Part shown: in pieces, positions 22,697 to 34,453 of the stretch
Numbering within the stretch: position 1 is the stretch's first letter
Layout of the letters: every line of letters begins with the position of its first letter
Assembly: GCA_030765065.1 (NCBI GenBank)
Contig: CM060990.1
Location: 666,140,618-666,204,617, forward strand
DNA: 64,000 nucleotides
From: Deroplatys truncata
Taxonomy: Eukaryota > Arthropoda > Insecta > Mantodea > Mantidae
Direction: 5' to 3'
Notes under the pieces: model-generated
Database searches by the model: none
What the model was told of the DNA's origin: nothing
The model's input: only the letters and a program-made list of their open reading frames with translations
Translations under genes and position numbers: made by a program

Positions 22697-23836
22697 ACTG
22701 CTACTGCGAGAGATTACAGAGATCTTGTGTTCGGCGCCCCAGCGAGTGAAGCGGGATGAAGAAAAGGTTGCTTCGCGCGTATTTGATTACGCCGCTACGT
22801 CGCGAGAAAAATTGAAGCGACAGTGACAGCTGAACTAAATCGCATTAGTGAAGTGACAGTGGAAATTGGACTTAGTCAATATATGGCCATTATCGTCTTC
22901 GTTTATTTTACCTTCTACACTTTAACAAAAAAGAAGCGAAGCCTGAGATTGTGGTGCACCCAGTAATGGTACAGGAAAGTCATTGTTTAGTGATTTACAA
23001 AACTGTTTTATGACTTGAGAACGTACGACGCTAAGTTTTTAAATTACTTTCGCATGTCAGTATTTATCTTTTGTGAACTTCTGCATACGTTACACAACCA
23101 ACTCCTTCAAGTAAACATCAAAATGAGGGATTCCATGCAACAGCCTGCTGAACCCTTCGCTGTCACTATAAAATACGTGCAGTTATTTATCTTATATTTA
23201 ATTTTACCGTATTATGTTATTAACTTGGACCAAAGTTTATTGAGAAAGTAGCTTTAGCGGATGTGGACTTGAAGGACCCGCTGTGTGTGATGTATATATA
23301 CGTAAAAGCTACGTCCAATCAGAACTAACCGCGGGCCCGAGATCAGGACTCACTACGGAGCCTCCGCTCAAACATTTCTCCCGCTCGCGGTTACCCTCCG
23401 CAACCGCGTCAACTGAAAGGTTCTATTTTAACAATAATTTCTTAGTTTAAGTGGACCTGCGTTAAGCGCGGAAGCGGTTCTAACTGACGCAATTTGAACC
23501 AGGCCTAAATTTCACGGTAAAATGTTTCACGAATATCCCGTGGACTGTCCAGTTTGGGAAGGATTAGAGAAAGTTCTTCGCAAACAAGAATCTTAACACT
23601 GTATTTCTGCATTTATATCTATCTATATGATCATAAACTAAAACCCAACAACTCGTAAATTCTCTTCGAAGTGTAAAGCACGTAAACGTGGCATATGTGT
23701 CTTATTTTGCCATTGCGGTTTGATTTTAACAATTTCTTCCACTTTCTTCTAGTCTTCTTGTTTCCTCAGAAATAAATGTTAAATTTGGAATAATTACGGC
23801 GTGCTGAGTAGGAATGCGTTTGGCAACATTCTATGT
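22697..23836. other. Stretch downstream of the heat-shock promoter
   Basis: GC-richer to about 22870 and again at 23250-23420, where a CCAAT motif (gtccaatcag) sits near a TATA-like 'gtatatata'. A 78-codon frame (23015-23251) has no recognisable motif. 'ggcgccccagcgag' near 22733 resembles a tRNA-Lys primer-binding site but no retroelement genes follow. Confidence 0.35.
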
Positions 23837-24556
23837 GTGGCCATAATTAAAAGAGGAGGTGTTTGAAGGGCCATGAGTAAACAGCGGCGAGGCCAAATAA
23901 GTTGAATTTTGGTGCACACTTTTCAGACAATGGGAATTCCATTCTGAGAAAAGAAAAACATAGTTCCAAAAATCGCCACCAGAGAATGAAATGGCACTGT
24001 GTGGGGAGTGAAAGGAAGCAAAATTGGTGACCTTAATCCTACGCATTACAAATCGGGCTCAATATGCTGCCCTTGAACAGTGCGACAAACTCCTGTCTCT
24101 GAATCGCATTGTCCACTGCAGAACGTAGTAACAGTTGCAACCGTTTCCACATTCTCGTTGCATACAAACTTGCCTTCTCGTCCTGGATACACTTGTAAAG
24201 AACCAGTACGTTCAAAGTGAGATCATCTTTTGCAAATCAGTGATCGTCACGGAACCTCTCCGTAGGTTCCTCGCAACAGAACCATTGCTGTAATTTTGGT
24301 ACTAAGGCTTGACGAGCAAAGCACGATCACGTAAGCAGAGCATTGCGTACACAAGTGTATCCTAATAATTGTATCTAAAAATGTCACGATGAGACCTGCA
24401 TCACCCCCATACAGCGCCATTTCGGGGCAATTTTTGGAACTTTTCTTCTCAGAATAGAATTCGCATTGTCTGAAATGTATGTACGCCAAATATAAATGTA
24501 TTTGGCTCACGGTTGTTTACTTATGATCCTTCAAACATCTTTTTAATTCTGGCCAC
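23837..24556. mobile_element. Foldback element with ~170-bp inverted repeats
   Basis: 23837-24010 and 24395-24556 are inverted copies. Shared landmarks are 'gtggcca.aattaaaa', 'gtttgaagg', 'tcagacaatg.gaattc' and 'gttccaaaaat.gcc'. The centre (24040-24390) is unassigned. No transposase is visible, so it is probably a non-autonomous DNA element. Target duplication is unclear. Confidence 0.6.
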
Positions 24557-24901
24557 CTTGTACAATAAAAAGGTAGAAATAATGTTGCTTATGAAAGCTG
24601 TCATACAAATGTCGTAGTTGTCGTCCAGATTAACGATACATGCAAATAATCTTCACGCCTTTCTCTAGAAGGCCAAATGATGTATTGGTTAGCCTTTCTT
24701 TGTGTACCAATCATAGTGAAACTCTTTCATAGAGACGGTATGCAAACCACCCCTTCGTTTCACATCTATTTTAACATTGTTCAGTGGTTTGTTTTTCTGT
24801 TTGTGTCTTTTTGCTCCACAATTGTTTTATAGGCCGTCACATAGAGAAGTGGTACCGAATGCGAGGAGTCAATGTTTGGTTACTTGAAGTTGAAAGCCTT
24901 A

Positions 24902-25819
24902 AGGTGAGTCCACACTGCTCAATATATCAACAGTTAACATTCAACAATTAACAAAATGTCTCATTCAACATGTTGTAACTGTGAACGTTTAACATTCTAT
25001 CCACACCACTTGACTTGTTGGGACAACAAAATCTCTTAACTAAAAGCAAAATGGACTCCAGTGATTAGGATTTGACAATTGCTATTTGTATCTGGTCTGT
25101 AATAAAACAGAAAAGTGGAAGGTGATGAGGGTCTATTTTGTTAATCGCCACAGGAGTGTAAATATTTTGAATGAGTTTAAAATTCGGAGCAGGTTTGTCT
25201 TCAATATCTTGAGCACAAGTCAAAGTGACTTCAACTTTGTTTTGAGCAAGGTTTCTAACCTATAATTCACAAAAAGGACACACATTTGAGAGCAGCCATT
25301 CCAGCTGCCAGACTTGAGTCTTTTTGCAATTCTCTAGCAAAGTGAGGTTATTATTTTTTTCTGATATTACCTCTGGAACAAGAATAAATTGCACATAGTT
25401 TGGTATATTTGTCCATCCTTTTTATTATATATATTACAATGTTCCATAATGATAGCCTCAGCAAAGATTTTATTAATGAAAGTGTCTTTTCTTTCGTCCA
25501 TTCCATAACTTCACATGAAGCAAGCCAAATCAAAGATATAAGCACAGAACGAGTCAACATGGAACTACAGAACACAATAGCATGAAGGAATCACAATAGC
25601 TGCCATGTTTACAGTCTGAAAACTTCCGAAGTTCACCCAATCACATACACAAGTTTTCCATTAAAAACGGGAAACATCCAACATGTTAAAAGTGTCAAGC
25701 ACAACTCTTTCCGTTAACATGCTAAGTCAATACTGTCATCGAAATTTGGCCAACATGCAAACTGTTAATATGTTGCACTTGAAAAGTTTTGTTAAATGTT
25801 AATCAGTGTGAACAGAGCT
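24902..25819. mobile_element. PIF/Harbinger-type element, deleted
   Basis: The ends 'aggtgagtccacactg' and the complement of 'cagtgtgaacagagct' are inverted. They are flanked by TTA (24899-24901 and 25820-25822), the Harbinger three-base duplication. Inside is a minus-strand MADF/Myb-like start near 25510 (EWTKEKTLSLIKSLL, then LWN). On the plus strand, near 25160-25330, are broken remains resembling a Harbinger transposase N-terminus (SQSDFNFVLSKV). The two-gene content fits the superfamily. Confidence 0.6.
25351..25575 (-). pseudogene. MADF/Myb-like protein fragment of a Harbinger element
   Basis: The frame contains MEWTKEKTLSLIKSLLRLSL followed by WN, matching the start of MADF domains ('W..e.t..Li......LWn'). 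PIF/Harbinger elements carry such a DNA-binding partner of the transposase, encoded separately. The frame ends after ~35 residues of the domain, so only part of it is present. Upstream residues in this frame (SSMLTRSVLISLIW) are probably not part of the protein. Confidence 0.45.
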
Positions 25820-25964
25820 TTACGGAGGGAAAGACACTATTGCAACCTGGGGGAATGGGCCACTTTTTATGCTCGTCAGTGTACTTGCTCAGCATCGCTG
25901 CTCAGCCGTGAATACCAATGAAGACTTAACTAATGTTTGGCTGAATATGCCTGGTTTATGCATT

Positions 25965-26195
25965 GGCATAAGCATAGACTCTCACGCGGGTTCAAACCCG
26001 GCGGAGGGAGATGGGATTTTTCGGGCGTAAAAATACTTAGCATGGCTTCGTTTGGAAGGGAATTAAAGCCCGTGTCGTAGACTTACGGCACGCAAAAGAA
26101 CCTCAAGCCTAATAAAGAGGCCGTTGTACAAAATTTCCGGTCTTCCACGCCCAATATAGAATGAGAAGCTAAGAACCATAGTAGTTAAACAGCGT
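25965..26195 (+). mobile_element. SINE, second family
   Basis: A B box 'gggttcaaacccggcg' is followed by 'tttttcgggcgtaaaaatac', 'gtgtcgtagacttacggcac' and a tail 'atagaatgagaagctaagaa'. The inverted copy at 52735-52985 has the same landmarks. Confidence 0.6.
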
Positions 26196-27904
26196 CCATA
26201 AGTAAAACTTTAAAAAGAATTGTCTCACATAAATGTGGAGGAAACAGGTAATACAGAATATTTATATACCTCAACTAACAAACACATAGACTTTTGAGAG
26301 ACATCTGTGGCCGCGGGATGTATTAAAGCTCAATGTATGCACAAATAATCGAAGAGTGTAATAGTCACAAGAGAAACTGTGAGCACTTCATTCGTCCTCT
26401 ATGAAGGTAAGATATTTTAATTTGAGGTTATAGACTTTGACAGGTTTAGTGCCAAACGCTGTTTGCTCTTAGCACGTGCATATGTTCTGAAAGAGAGGAC
26501 ACGTGGATGAAAACCAAAATCAGCCTCAGGCGCGCCGTTTGGTTTTTTGAGACCAGTGTTTCGCTTGAGAGCTCGGGAAGTTTCAACTATAAACATCGAA
26601 CGGGTGAAGTATCCCCCCCCCCCTGGAAGAAGTAAACTTTGCTCTGAGTTCTTTTTGCTTTCCTTTAGCGGGAAATTCTCTTTCGTTGTGGATTCTAGGC
26701 AGAAGCACTATTTTCTTTCTCTGGAGAACCTTTAGTTTACTGACAGGCCGCGGTTCTGCAGCTTCAGCTCTCCCTGTCCTTCTAAAGGAATGTATAGACA
26801 ATGCTTGGTTTTAGGTGCGTTCGCATTGTGTCCGTCTGTTTTTAAGTATCAAATAACTCGCGAGTCATTATGCACTTTTTACCGAGTATTCGTCTTCACT
26901 TTAATATATTCTAGCAGCCAGATTAGTGCAATAAGGTTCTCTTTTTTTATACACAGAAAGAACAAATAGTGTTACATTTTACTGTTGTGGTTTTAAAAAT
27001 GTTTCATTTAGTAGTTTTATAATGTTTTGAAAATTGCAGTGATTTTTCAACCATTTAATCTGTGGTGTTTACAAAATTATTCCATATGCGCTTAGTAGTG
27101 CCCTTTTTGTGTATACAGCCTGATATTTTAACTGACATATGATTTAAACTGGTGGAGAAATAAATTTGTAAAGTCGTAAAGTATGAGCTTAATGAGAAAG
27201 AGAAAAATATTGAAAATCCCTGACTGACATTTTATTCTTCCTGCATATGTATATAAATAATGTATTTATAAAATATAATTACATTGAGCATATCTTGTCC
27301 AACTTGGCAATCCAGGTCACTCGACTTCAGACAAGACTGTAATGATTATCCTAAATTCTGTTTATTGCTGTAATTTTCTCCTACCTTAAAAGTCATTGTG
27401 ATTCATATGAATTGATCAGTATGCATGGTGTTATATTTTAGCTTTGTTGTGGTGTTTACTCAGTACCAGGTTAGTTAGAGATACAGTATGCGTTGTTCCC
27501 TGGATAATAATCATGTTTTTAGTGAAGTCTAATCTATGAAATTATTTTAAGCTCATTTACCAGCAGTTTGAGGCTAATAACAATATTTATTGCGCTGGAA
27601 TATCTCGCATTGAAATGGATGACGAGTGAACAGAGAGTACGTTTTTTGAAGTAATTTGTTAATTATTGATAAAAATAGCTCGAATCTGACAAATAATTTA
27701 CAGGCTTAGTGAAGTGATCCTGCAACAAAACTATAGGTAGTAAGAATGCTAGAAATGTTAATATTTAAGTCAATAAATTGAGGAATGAAAATAATAAAGA
27801 TTTCTGAAATAAAGATTTAATTGAATTTTCAACACAAATAGTTGAAAATAATGACATAAACATGAAATAAAATGTTCTCCCTTAGTAAATAATTTTTCGT
27901 CATA
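26196..27904. other. AT-rich stretch without recognised genes
   Basis: Contains a C10 run near 26614. Nothing else is assignable. Confidence 0.35.
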
Positions 27905-28265
27905 TACAAGTGGACCATTTAAATTGAGACTGTACAATATCTCCAAAATTAAGCGTTGTAAAAAGAAAGAAATGTCTTGAGTAAACGCTTGATATTTTTG
28001 GGTAAAGTAAATGGCATTAGTCGTGTTTTATTTGGAGGACGTTGTGATGGTCATTTTAGGGTCAATTTAATTTGACCCTAATTGTAGGTTCCCATTTTAA
28101 AAAAAATAATTTACCCTAAAATTACTATCAGAACGTTCTCCAAGCAAAACACTACAAATGGCATTTACTTTCCCCCATAATATCAAGCAACTTTTATTAA
28201 AGACATTTCTTTCTACAACGCTTGGTTTTGGAGATATTGTACAGTCTTATCTTAAATGGTCCACC
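27905..28265. mobile_element. Near-perfect foldback (long palindrome)
   Basis: Two arms of ~165 bp meet at about 28075 ('gggtcaatttaatttgaccc'). Shared words on both arms are 'tggaccattta', 'gactgtacaatatctccaaa', 'aagcgttgta' and 'aaagtaaatg'. There is no coding sequence. It fits a MITE-type element or an inverted duplication of a DNA transposon end. Confidence 0.65.
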
Positions 28266-30604
28266 CTGCATGTAGGTATGTATAATTTAATTTAATTTGT
28301 TGGGAATTCTTTTTCTGGCCTTATTAGTCCATGATGCAAAGAAAACCAATGCACTTGAATTTACAAGTAGCATCATTTGAGGGACAAAAATATAAACTAG
28401 GATCACCGCTAAAGTGTGATTTATTGACAAAGCAATATGATTGGGAGGCACTTTTAAACCAAAACTGTTGAAATTGCAACGCTTTCAATTTATTCGACAA
28501 GAAACTCTGTAATGTAAGTCATGCGTATAATATGATATTTGGTGATGACCCATTTTTAAACGGTTTGACAGCCATGCTTAAAATCCTACAGCGTGAGAAA
28601 TAATGTCAATTATGTTGTATTATTCATCCAGTGTGCAAGAAAATATCCACAAATATCCTGAACACTAGTTAAAGTGACCTTTGGGTTGCTGTATGTTTTA
28701 TTTTAAGCTTTTTAGACATAGAGAAATAAACCTAAAATTGAATAAAATGTTATCCTTAAAATATGGAATTTTACGAACGTTTTTAATTCTGGTTTCGTGG
28801 CATAGATTTTAAAACACAACATTCGCTTTATAAATACATCAATGTGTATAATCATGTATTCAAATAATAACTGTGATAAAATTATGACATATGGAATGCT
28901 TAAAATTTTGCATGAATCACAATCAATAAAAATATAACATTTTAATGTTCCAGGTACTATTCTTTCAAATTTGGTGAAATTAGTTGAGAATGTTATTAGC
29001 AGGCATAGTTATTTCTAAGCATTTAAGCCAGGATGGGGGAAAATACGGTCGAACTGTCACTGGACTATGGGCAGGGAGGTAACAAACTATCACCCATCTC
29101 TCGTACAGTTTTGTACCTTTGCAGACAGCACTCGAACCGGTTTTTCCCTGCCTGTCAGTGATCTTGGCCTCTGTTGTTTTGTATTTTTTGTAGTGATAAA
29201 GCTTTGAATATATATAACTTGAAGCCACCTGCTTAAGGATACTTATGCTTGTAAAATTTGAAGACAGCAGTTCAAAAATGTTGGGAAATCCTTCAAGGTT
29301 TCCTTGGTAGCTTAAATTAACTGTAACATAAGAGCAACCACATTGTGGTTAAATGTATATAGTTAAAATACTTAAATTAAGAACTTAACGTGCATATAAA
29401 GATTAACAGCAGCACCTTATATGTTTACTTATAACTAGACTCTTCGCCACGAGCGGTTGCCCTATAGCAAAAATTATGCAATATCATGGTCACTTGCCTC
29501 CTGATAATCAGCGGTAGTCCTCCAGAATGTGTTTGTGTGAACGTGTTGGCTCTTTAGCAGCGAAATTTGACAATTTCGAGCTATAAATCTACTCCGTTGT
29601 GCGTACATCTTCGGGTTTTTCACCCTGAAGGAGAATTCAACGACAAATAATAACAAAATAAGGTGTCGTCCGGTTCGCGCCAAACCACCACGAGCTTACG
29701 ACCACTGCTCTTCCCCCTTGTTCTTAGTCTGCGTTGCAACCGTCATTTACCGCCTTCGTTCTTGAAGGAGGCTATAGTCTTGAGTAAAGCATTACAGGGG
29801 TCAATATTTGAGGTAATTTGTACTTTGGATATAAAAATAGAACTGATTACTTCTATGAAGCAAGAGAAGTTACACTCCTCCAAGGCAATGAGATTAGAAG
29901 ACACTTTTTACAAGCCAGTTTATTCTCACAAGGAGAAGATAATATGCATGATTGGCAGATTACATTAAGATCCACCTAGTAATGTGGGCAGATTTTGCTT
30001 AGAAATTTGTGACAGGCATAGGGAAAATAAACTAATTTAATTCTCCAGCTCAATTTAGATTTCGCTTTCCTTATGGCACAAGTACGCACATTGTGTCTTA
30101 AAATGATTTCTTTTAGGTATATTTTTAAGAACCTAATTACGAGCAGAATTGCAGTTATTATTGTATGGAGTAGAAGCAGTAAGCCGTGCAGCATCTTCAC
30201 AGATATCAAGGCGTAAGCTTCTATGCCGTGCTGAAGCAAAGTTTTCATGCCTAATATGCAATTAAAATGTAACAAGTGGATTGCAAACATGTTTTATTTC
30301 TCGAGCGCCCACCCGAAACTAGACCTAACGAGGAACTCACCGATGCAGGTAGCCGAAGTCGTTGAGGCATGGACTCTTGAAGGGGAATTGCGCGGTTGAA
30401 ATACCGCCAAGACCATCCTTTCTGGCTAAGATTTTCTTTCAGTTTTTTCTCAGTCTACATCACTGGAAAATGCCGGAGATATACCTTAAACTTGGGCCCG
30501 GAACGTTTACTTTCCAAATTTCCTTTCCCAATTATAGTTTCATTTCATGTGTCACCAGTGCCCGCCAACTGTGGTGCAGTATTTGTATTTGCATTTTTTT
30601 TGTA
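28266..30604. other. AT-rich stretch; holds dispersed repeat R2
   Basis: No recognisable gene. 29110-29260 is a second copy of the repeat at 17520-17660. Open frames near 29663-29968 and 29976-30290 have no family motif. Confidence 0.35.
29110..29260 (+). repeat. Dispersed repeat R2, copy 2
   Basis: Shares with 17520-17660 the words 'aaccggtttttccctgcctg', 'ctgttgttttgtattttttg' and 'cacctgcttaaggatac' in the same order. Confidence 0.45.
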
Positions 30605-31410
30605 GATAGATAAGATAACTTTATTTATAGATTTTTATACACAATTCTTTTTACAATATTCCACTTATAAACTAACTTAACCTATGTACAAAGTTCCTTG
30701 CCAGCTATGCTGCTCTTTTTGCCTGGCACCCTGGCCTTCTGGCTCATCTGAGCATCCCTTGCTACCCTTAATCCCTATTGCCCATCCTCTCCTTCCTCCG
30801 TTTGCCTTTCTACCTTTCTTATCTCTCTTACTTTTCTAATCCATTTCTCTTTTACTTTCTTTAAGAACTACCCCATATTCTTATTTTGCTTTTCTTCTTT
30901 TCTTGTTAACATTTTAATTGCTACTATTTTTCCATCCATTTCCTCCCATACTTCTTGTCTCCATTCTGCTAATTCTTTGCATTCTGTCATATAATGCTCT
31001 GTGCTTTCACTACCTCCGCATAATTCACAAATTCGGTTGTTTTTTTTTTTTTTTTTTTTGTTTGGCCTCTTAGCCCTCTCAGATACATTGATCCTGTTCT
31101 CATCCATGCAAACGCTTCTTTCTCTGCTCTATTACAATAATTCACATACCCTTCTCTTCCCCGTTTCCTTTTTACTAATCTATAGAACCCTAGTGACTTT
31201 TTATTCTCTAAGCTTCCCCAAATCTCTTGTCTTTCTACGTCCTCCACTCTGTTTCTTACTGTTATCCAGAAGACATTGCTATTTCTTTCTCCTGCTCTCC
31301 AAATATCTCCCATTCTTATCTTCTCCATAATTTTTTCTACCCCTGTCCACCAGCTATTTTTATTTTTCATACTCTTTTGTTTTTTCCATGCATATCTTTA
31401 AAATTTCCTC
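30605..31410 (-). pseudogene. LINE 3' end with C-terminal zinc motif
   Basis: Minus-strand frames end a non-LTR polyprotein: WWTGVEKIMEKIR.., then after a frameshift at an A-run (31041-31060) ICELCGGSESTEHYMTECKE. That is the Cys-Cys-His-Cys motif common at the C-terminus of I/R1/Jockey-clade reverse transcriptases. The reverse-transcriptase domain itself is missing (5' truncation near 31410). The 3' end shows 'agataagataac' and 'tatctatct' repeats at 30605-30620. A ~20-bp poly(T) run disrupts the frame. Confidence 0.6.
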
Positions 31411-32236
31411 TTCATCTAAAACGGGCACTAACCGATACCAAATATACATAACAAACCGGAGTTGCGTTCGAGTTGAACGGCTAGAAGGCTGAAGTATTGT
31501 ACCCCTTCGAGCGCTGTGGTTTTCATTGGTCGGCCTTGAGCTCGACACATAGTCACACCACCAAAGCGCTAGCTTGTCGTTCTCTCTGACGTTTCCTGGC
31601 CTCTTCTGTTTCAATGCTCGAGCGCAAAGTCACCGCTGAAAATTTCAACCCTCGAAAAAGGTCCTGAGTTTCATTCTGGTCAAAAACCATTTCCACTTCA
31701 GACATCTACTCGTACAACGCGAGCGAAACAGTGAATTGGGCGTTCCTTGTGAGTACAGTTCTTTCGAGATGAACATGTCAATGCTTTGGTTTTTGTTGTG
31801 CGGCCCAAAACGTAGAAGATTGACGGAAGAGTCCCAGGGAAGAAAATGCACTGCAGAAAAGATGAGTTCATGAAACGGAAAGGGAGGGGGACAGAATGTG
31901 TGGTAGCAGATGAGGAAAACTGCCGGTGAAAAATTGGATTCATTCCACCCGTCACTGCCTCCGCCTGGAGCAAAAACCTCCGAGAGGAATAAGGGCTGTG
32001 GCAAAACAAGAAGCAATAAAGGAGAAAACCTCCTACCTCAGAAATTAACGCATTACTGCTTTATTGTCGTGATAGCAATACGCTTGAGAAAACAAGGTAG
32101 TGGTTCGTCTGTCGGAATAGCATTAACGCAGTCTTTGTTGCTTGAAAACCCTAAACAATTATAAAATATTGCCGGGAGTTTAACCGAAGTAGTATGTTGC
32201 ATAATATCATTTCTACAGGTTATAAAGGGTTAATCG
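31411..32236. other. Unassigned stretch
   Basis: Minus-strand frames of 103-123 codons overlap at 31645-32016 but neither resembles a known family. The GC content is somewhat higher than in neighbouring intergenic DNA. Confidence 0.35.
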
Positions 32237-32660
32237 CCGAGCAAGATGGCTCCGCGGTAGCGTGTAAGGCTCGCATTCGGAAGATCCCGAGTTTGATTCC
32301 CGGTGGCCGCCCATTGTGACCATGGGTTTTTCATGATTTTCCCTGGTTGACAAAGACGAATGCTGGAGTGGTGTATTCTATCACGGATTTCCTCTCTGGC
32401 CCATTTCCTTTTTCATGTTTCAGGTGTATTCCGGGATTGTAGTTTGGCCGGTGTCGGGCAGATGGCGCAGAGGCTTGCACTTTGTGAAATGTTTCCCCGG
32501 TCTCACTGGAGGGACGTCTCCGAGGGGCCCGCCCGTGGCCGGGTAGTCAAGCCTGGAACTTTTAGGGAACTCTGCGCGTCTCTGTCCACTTGCACCGGCT
32601 TCACTCTGCAACCCTTGTATCTCCTGCGGTTCTCTCACTTCATCTGTTCGATTGGATGTG
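32237..32660 (+). mobile_element. tRNA-derived SINE
   Basis: The head ccgagcaagatggctccgcgg, B box 'gagtttgattcccggtgg', body 'gggtttttcatgattttccc' and tail 'ggtgtcgggcagatggcgca' parallel the SINE at 1086-1465. A GC-rich unassigned stretch follows to about 33000. Confidence 0.75.
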
Positions 32661-33690
32661 TTACGCACAATAGATACGCTGACGGTCGCAGTGTTAAGTG
32701 TCCTCTCCGTTCATTAGTCCAGGCCAAAGCGTTCATCAGCGCCTCTTTTAAGACATATAGGCACCTCGCGCAATGCGACCTGCATATACTATTGCGGCTA
32801 CCACCCCCAGGAAGAAAGGGTCCCCGAAGGAACACCTGTCCGAAAGCATCCAAGGCGGGCGGAAAGACGGGTATCCAAATGAGCGGTCCCTTGACAACGT
32901 CAGAAAGATGCCGCATAGTCACCGCGCTACCCGCCGAACACCGTCGCCTGGTCTTACACCCTGAAAAAGATGACAAGGCGGGTAATGGGCACAGGTGAAA
33001 CAACATACAGTACTAGCCACGGGCAAACTAATACAATAACTCATTAATGTAATAAGATATCTAATTCACAGCTTCTCGGCGTCAACACATTAATAATTTC
33101 TTTCTTTAATATTCTTTTGTTCTAAGTTTTACGTGTTATGTATCTTCTTTGCAAATATTTTACGTATAATAATGAAGAGGATGTTAAAAACGCTTATATT
33201 CATAATGTACACGTGGTAGACGACAAGTATATAACGTTACAACTTATAAAATATAATATGAGGGGGAAAGGCCAATGTTAGTTATATAACCAGTAATATA
33301 AAATTACGAGAAATGCAGTAGTATCTACGTAAGCATATAATGAACCTTGGATTCATAATTAAGATGCTGTAAGTCTGTAAACATATATATGTAAAATATA
33401 CTGTTATTGGATGTTATTAGATAGTAGCACCAATCATTGATATATGCCTATAATTCAAATACGTACGTTAAAAAGAACGGTTTAAGGGAACGCTAACAGA
33501 AGCTTGTAAGTGTTCGAGCAGGAAGGTAGTGTATAAGCTCGTCTCCAAATAGACGCTAAAACTACGTATTTAAAGTCTACCAGTTATACATATTTTAACA
33601 TGACAAAGGTGGTAGTGAATTGTGAATATCATATGTGGTTTATGTAAAATGCAAGTGAAATAATTAACAGAATGCGTGTGTGCAAAATAT
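32661..33690. other. GC-rich block then AT-rich spacer
   Basis: 32661-33000 is GC-rich with overlapping open frames on both strands but no recognisable protein. 33001-33690 is AT-rich and featureless. Confidence 0.35.
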
Positions 33691-33691
33691 T

Positions 33692-33919
33692 TTAACCCTC
33701 TCCAAATATTTTAACCCTGAAGTTGGTGTTTTGTTGTATTGTTATTTGCCCCGCGCTTTGGGAGCCAATTTGAAGTAGGAGTTGTTTTGTTGTAGGGGAG
33801 TCGTATTGTAGTTCAACTGTTGCGGAGCTGAACTTGAAGTTCGTTGAAACCACACGTATAGTACCCGCTTTCCGGTAGCCTTCGCCCCAAATGTACTTTC
33901 CCGTGGCCTTTGTCCCCAA
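33692..33919 (-). CDS. Possible MBF2/salivary-peptide-like open frame (speculative)
   Basis: A 75-codon frame has a strand-rich composition and ends with NTNFRVKIFGEG before a stop. The alternation KYIWGEGYRKAGTIRVVST and the final 'F.V.I.G' recall the insect MBF2/'salivary secreted peptide' group, but the match is weak and no signal peptide is seen. It could be an exon with its start elsewhere, or a chance frame. Direct repeats of 'aaatattttaaccctc' flank its end. It is the only non-transposon frame in the window that looks protein-like to me. Confidence 0.2.
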   Translation of the reverse strand: MGTKATGKYIWGEGYRKAGTIRVVSTNFKFSSATVELQYDSPTTKQLLLQIGSQSAGQITIQQNTNFRVKIFGEG

Positions 33920-34447
33920 AAATGTTTAAAAATATTTTAACTTCGTAATTTTGATTGTTTCTTTAAATATTATATATTTATGTTTGCCTCGGCTGCGTCA
34001 GTATTTATTTTTTAGAGACATGGATATCTTAGCAGGGCGTGGTGCGACTGAAGAATGTAGGCTTAACAGATTATAATTTTATTTCACTCCTTTTATTATT
34101 GCTTGACACGATTTAAAGAACACTTCACTGATATAGAGAGAGCTGTGAGATTTTTTATTGTTAAATACTTGCACTTTTTAACACGTAAACTATTTTCGTC
34201 CCACACAAATACGTATTAAATTTCTCCAGGACTCATCTCACGTCAGGAACACTGTCTACAACCAACACATCCAGTTATGAGCACTGTCTACAAGCAACTG
34301 ACTTGAATTCCATTGCCTAAACTTGTAAATTTCTGTATTTCAAGTCTCTGATTGGCTATTCCTAATCCAATAGAATACTTTTATTTAACTTAAGCTTTTT
34401 TCTGGTTGTTGATTGGCTATTTTATAAACTGTCTCAAAATATACATT
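33920..34447. other. AT-rich left flank of the Polinton-type element
   Basis: Nothing assignable up to the target-site duplication. Confidence 0.35.
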
Positions 34448-34453
34448 ATTGTT
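34448..34453. repeat. Left target-site duplication (ATTGTT)
   Basis: ATTGTT directly precedes the AG that starts the left inverted repeat. The same six bases follow the right inverted repeat at 48382-48387. A six-base duplication is the size made by Polinton integrases. Confidence 0.9.

Noticed and set aside
22200-22750. An LTR with a tRNA-Lys primer-binding site near 22733
   Set aside because: No partner LTR, polypurine tract or gag/pol follows, and the HSE-TATA-initiator spacing is better explained as a promoter. Kept only as an alternative.
31645-32016. Overlapping 103- and 123-codon minus-strand frames
   Set aside because: Mutually overlapping in different frames with no family resemblance or splice signals.
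32360-33006. A 212-codon plus-strand frame and overlapping minus-strand frames
   Set aside because: The first half lies in a SINE, and GC-richness alone keeps the frames open.
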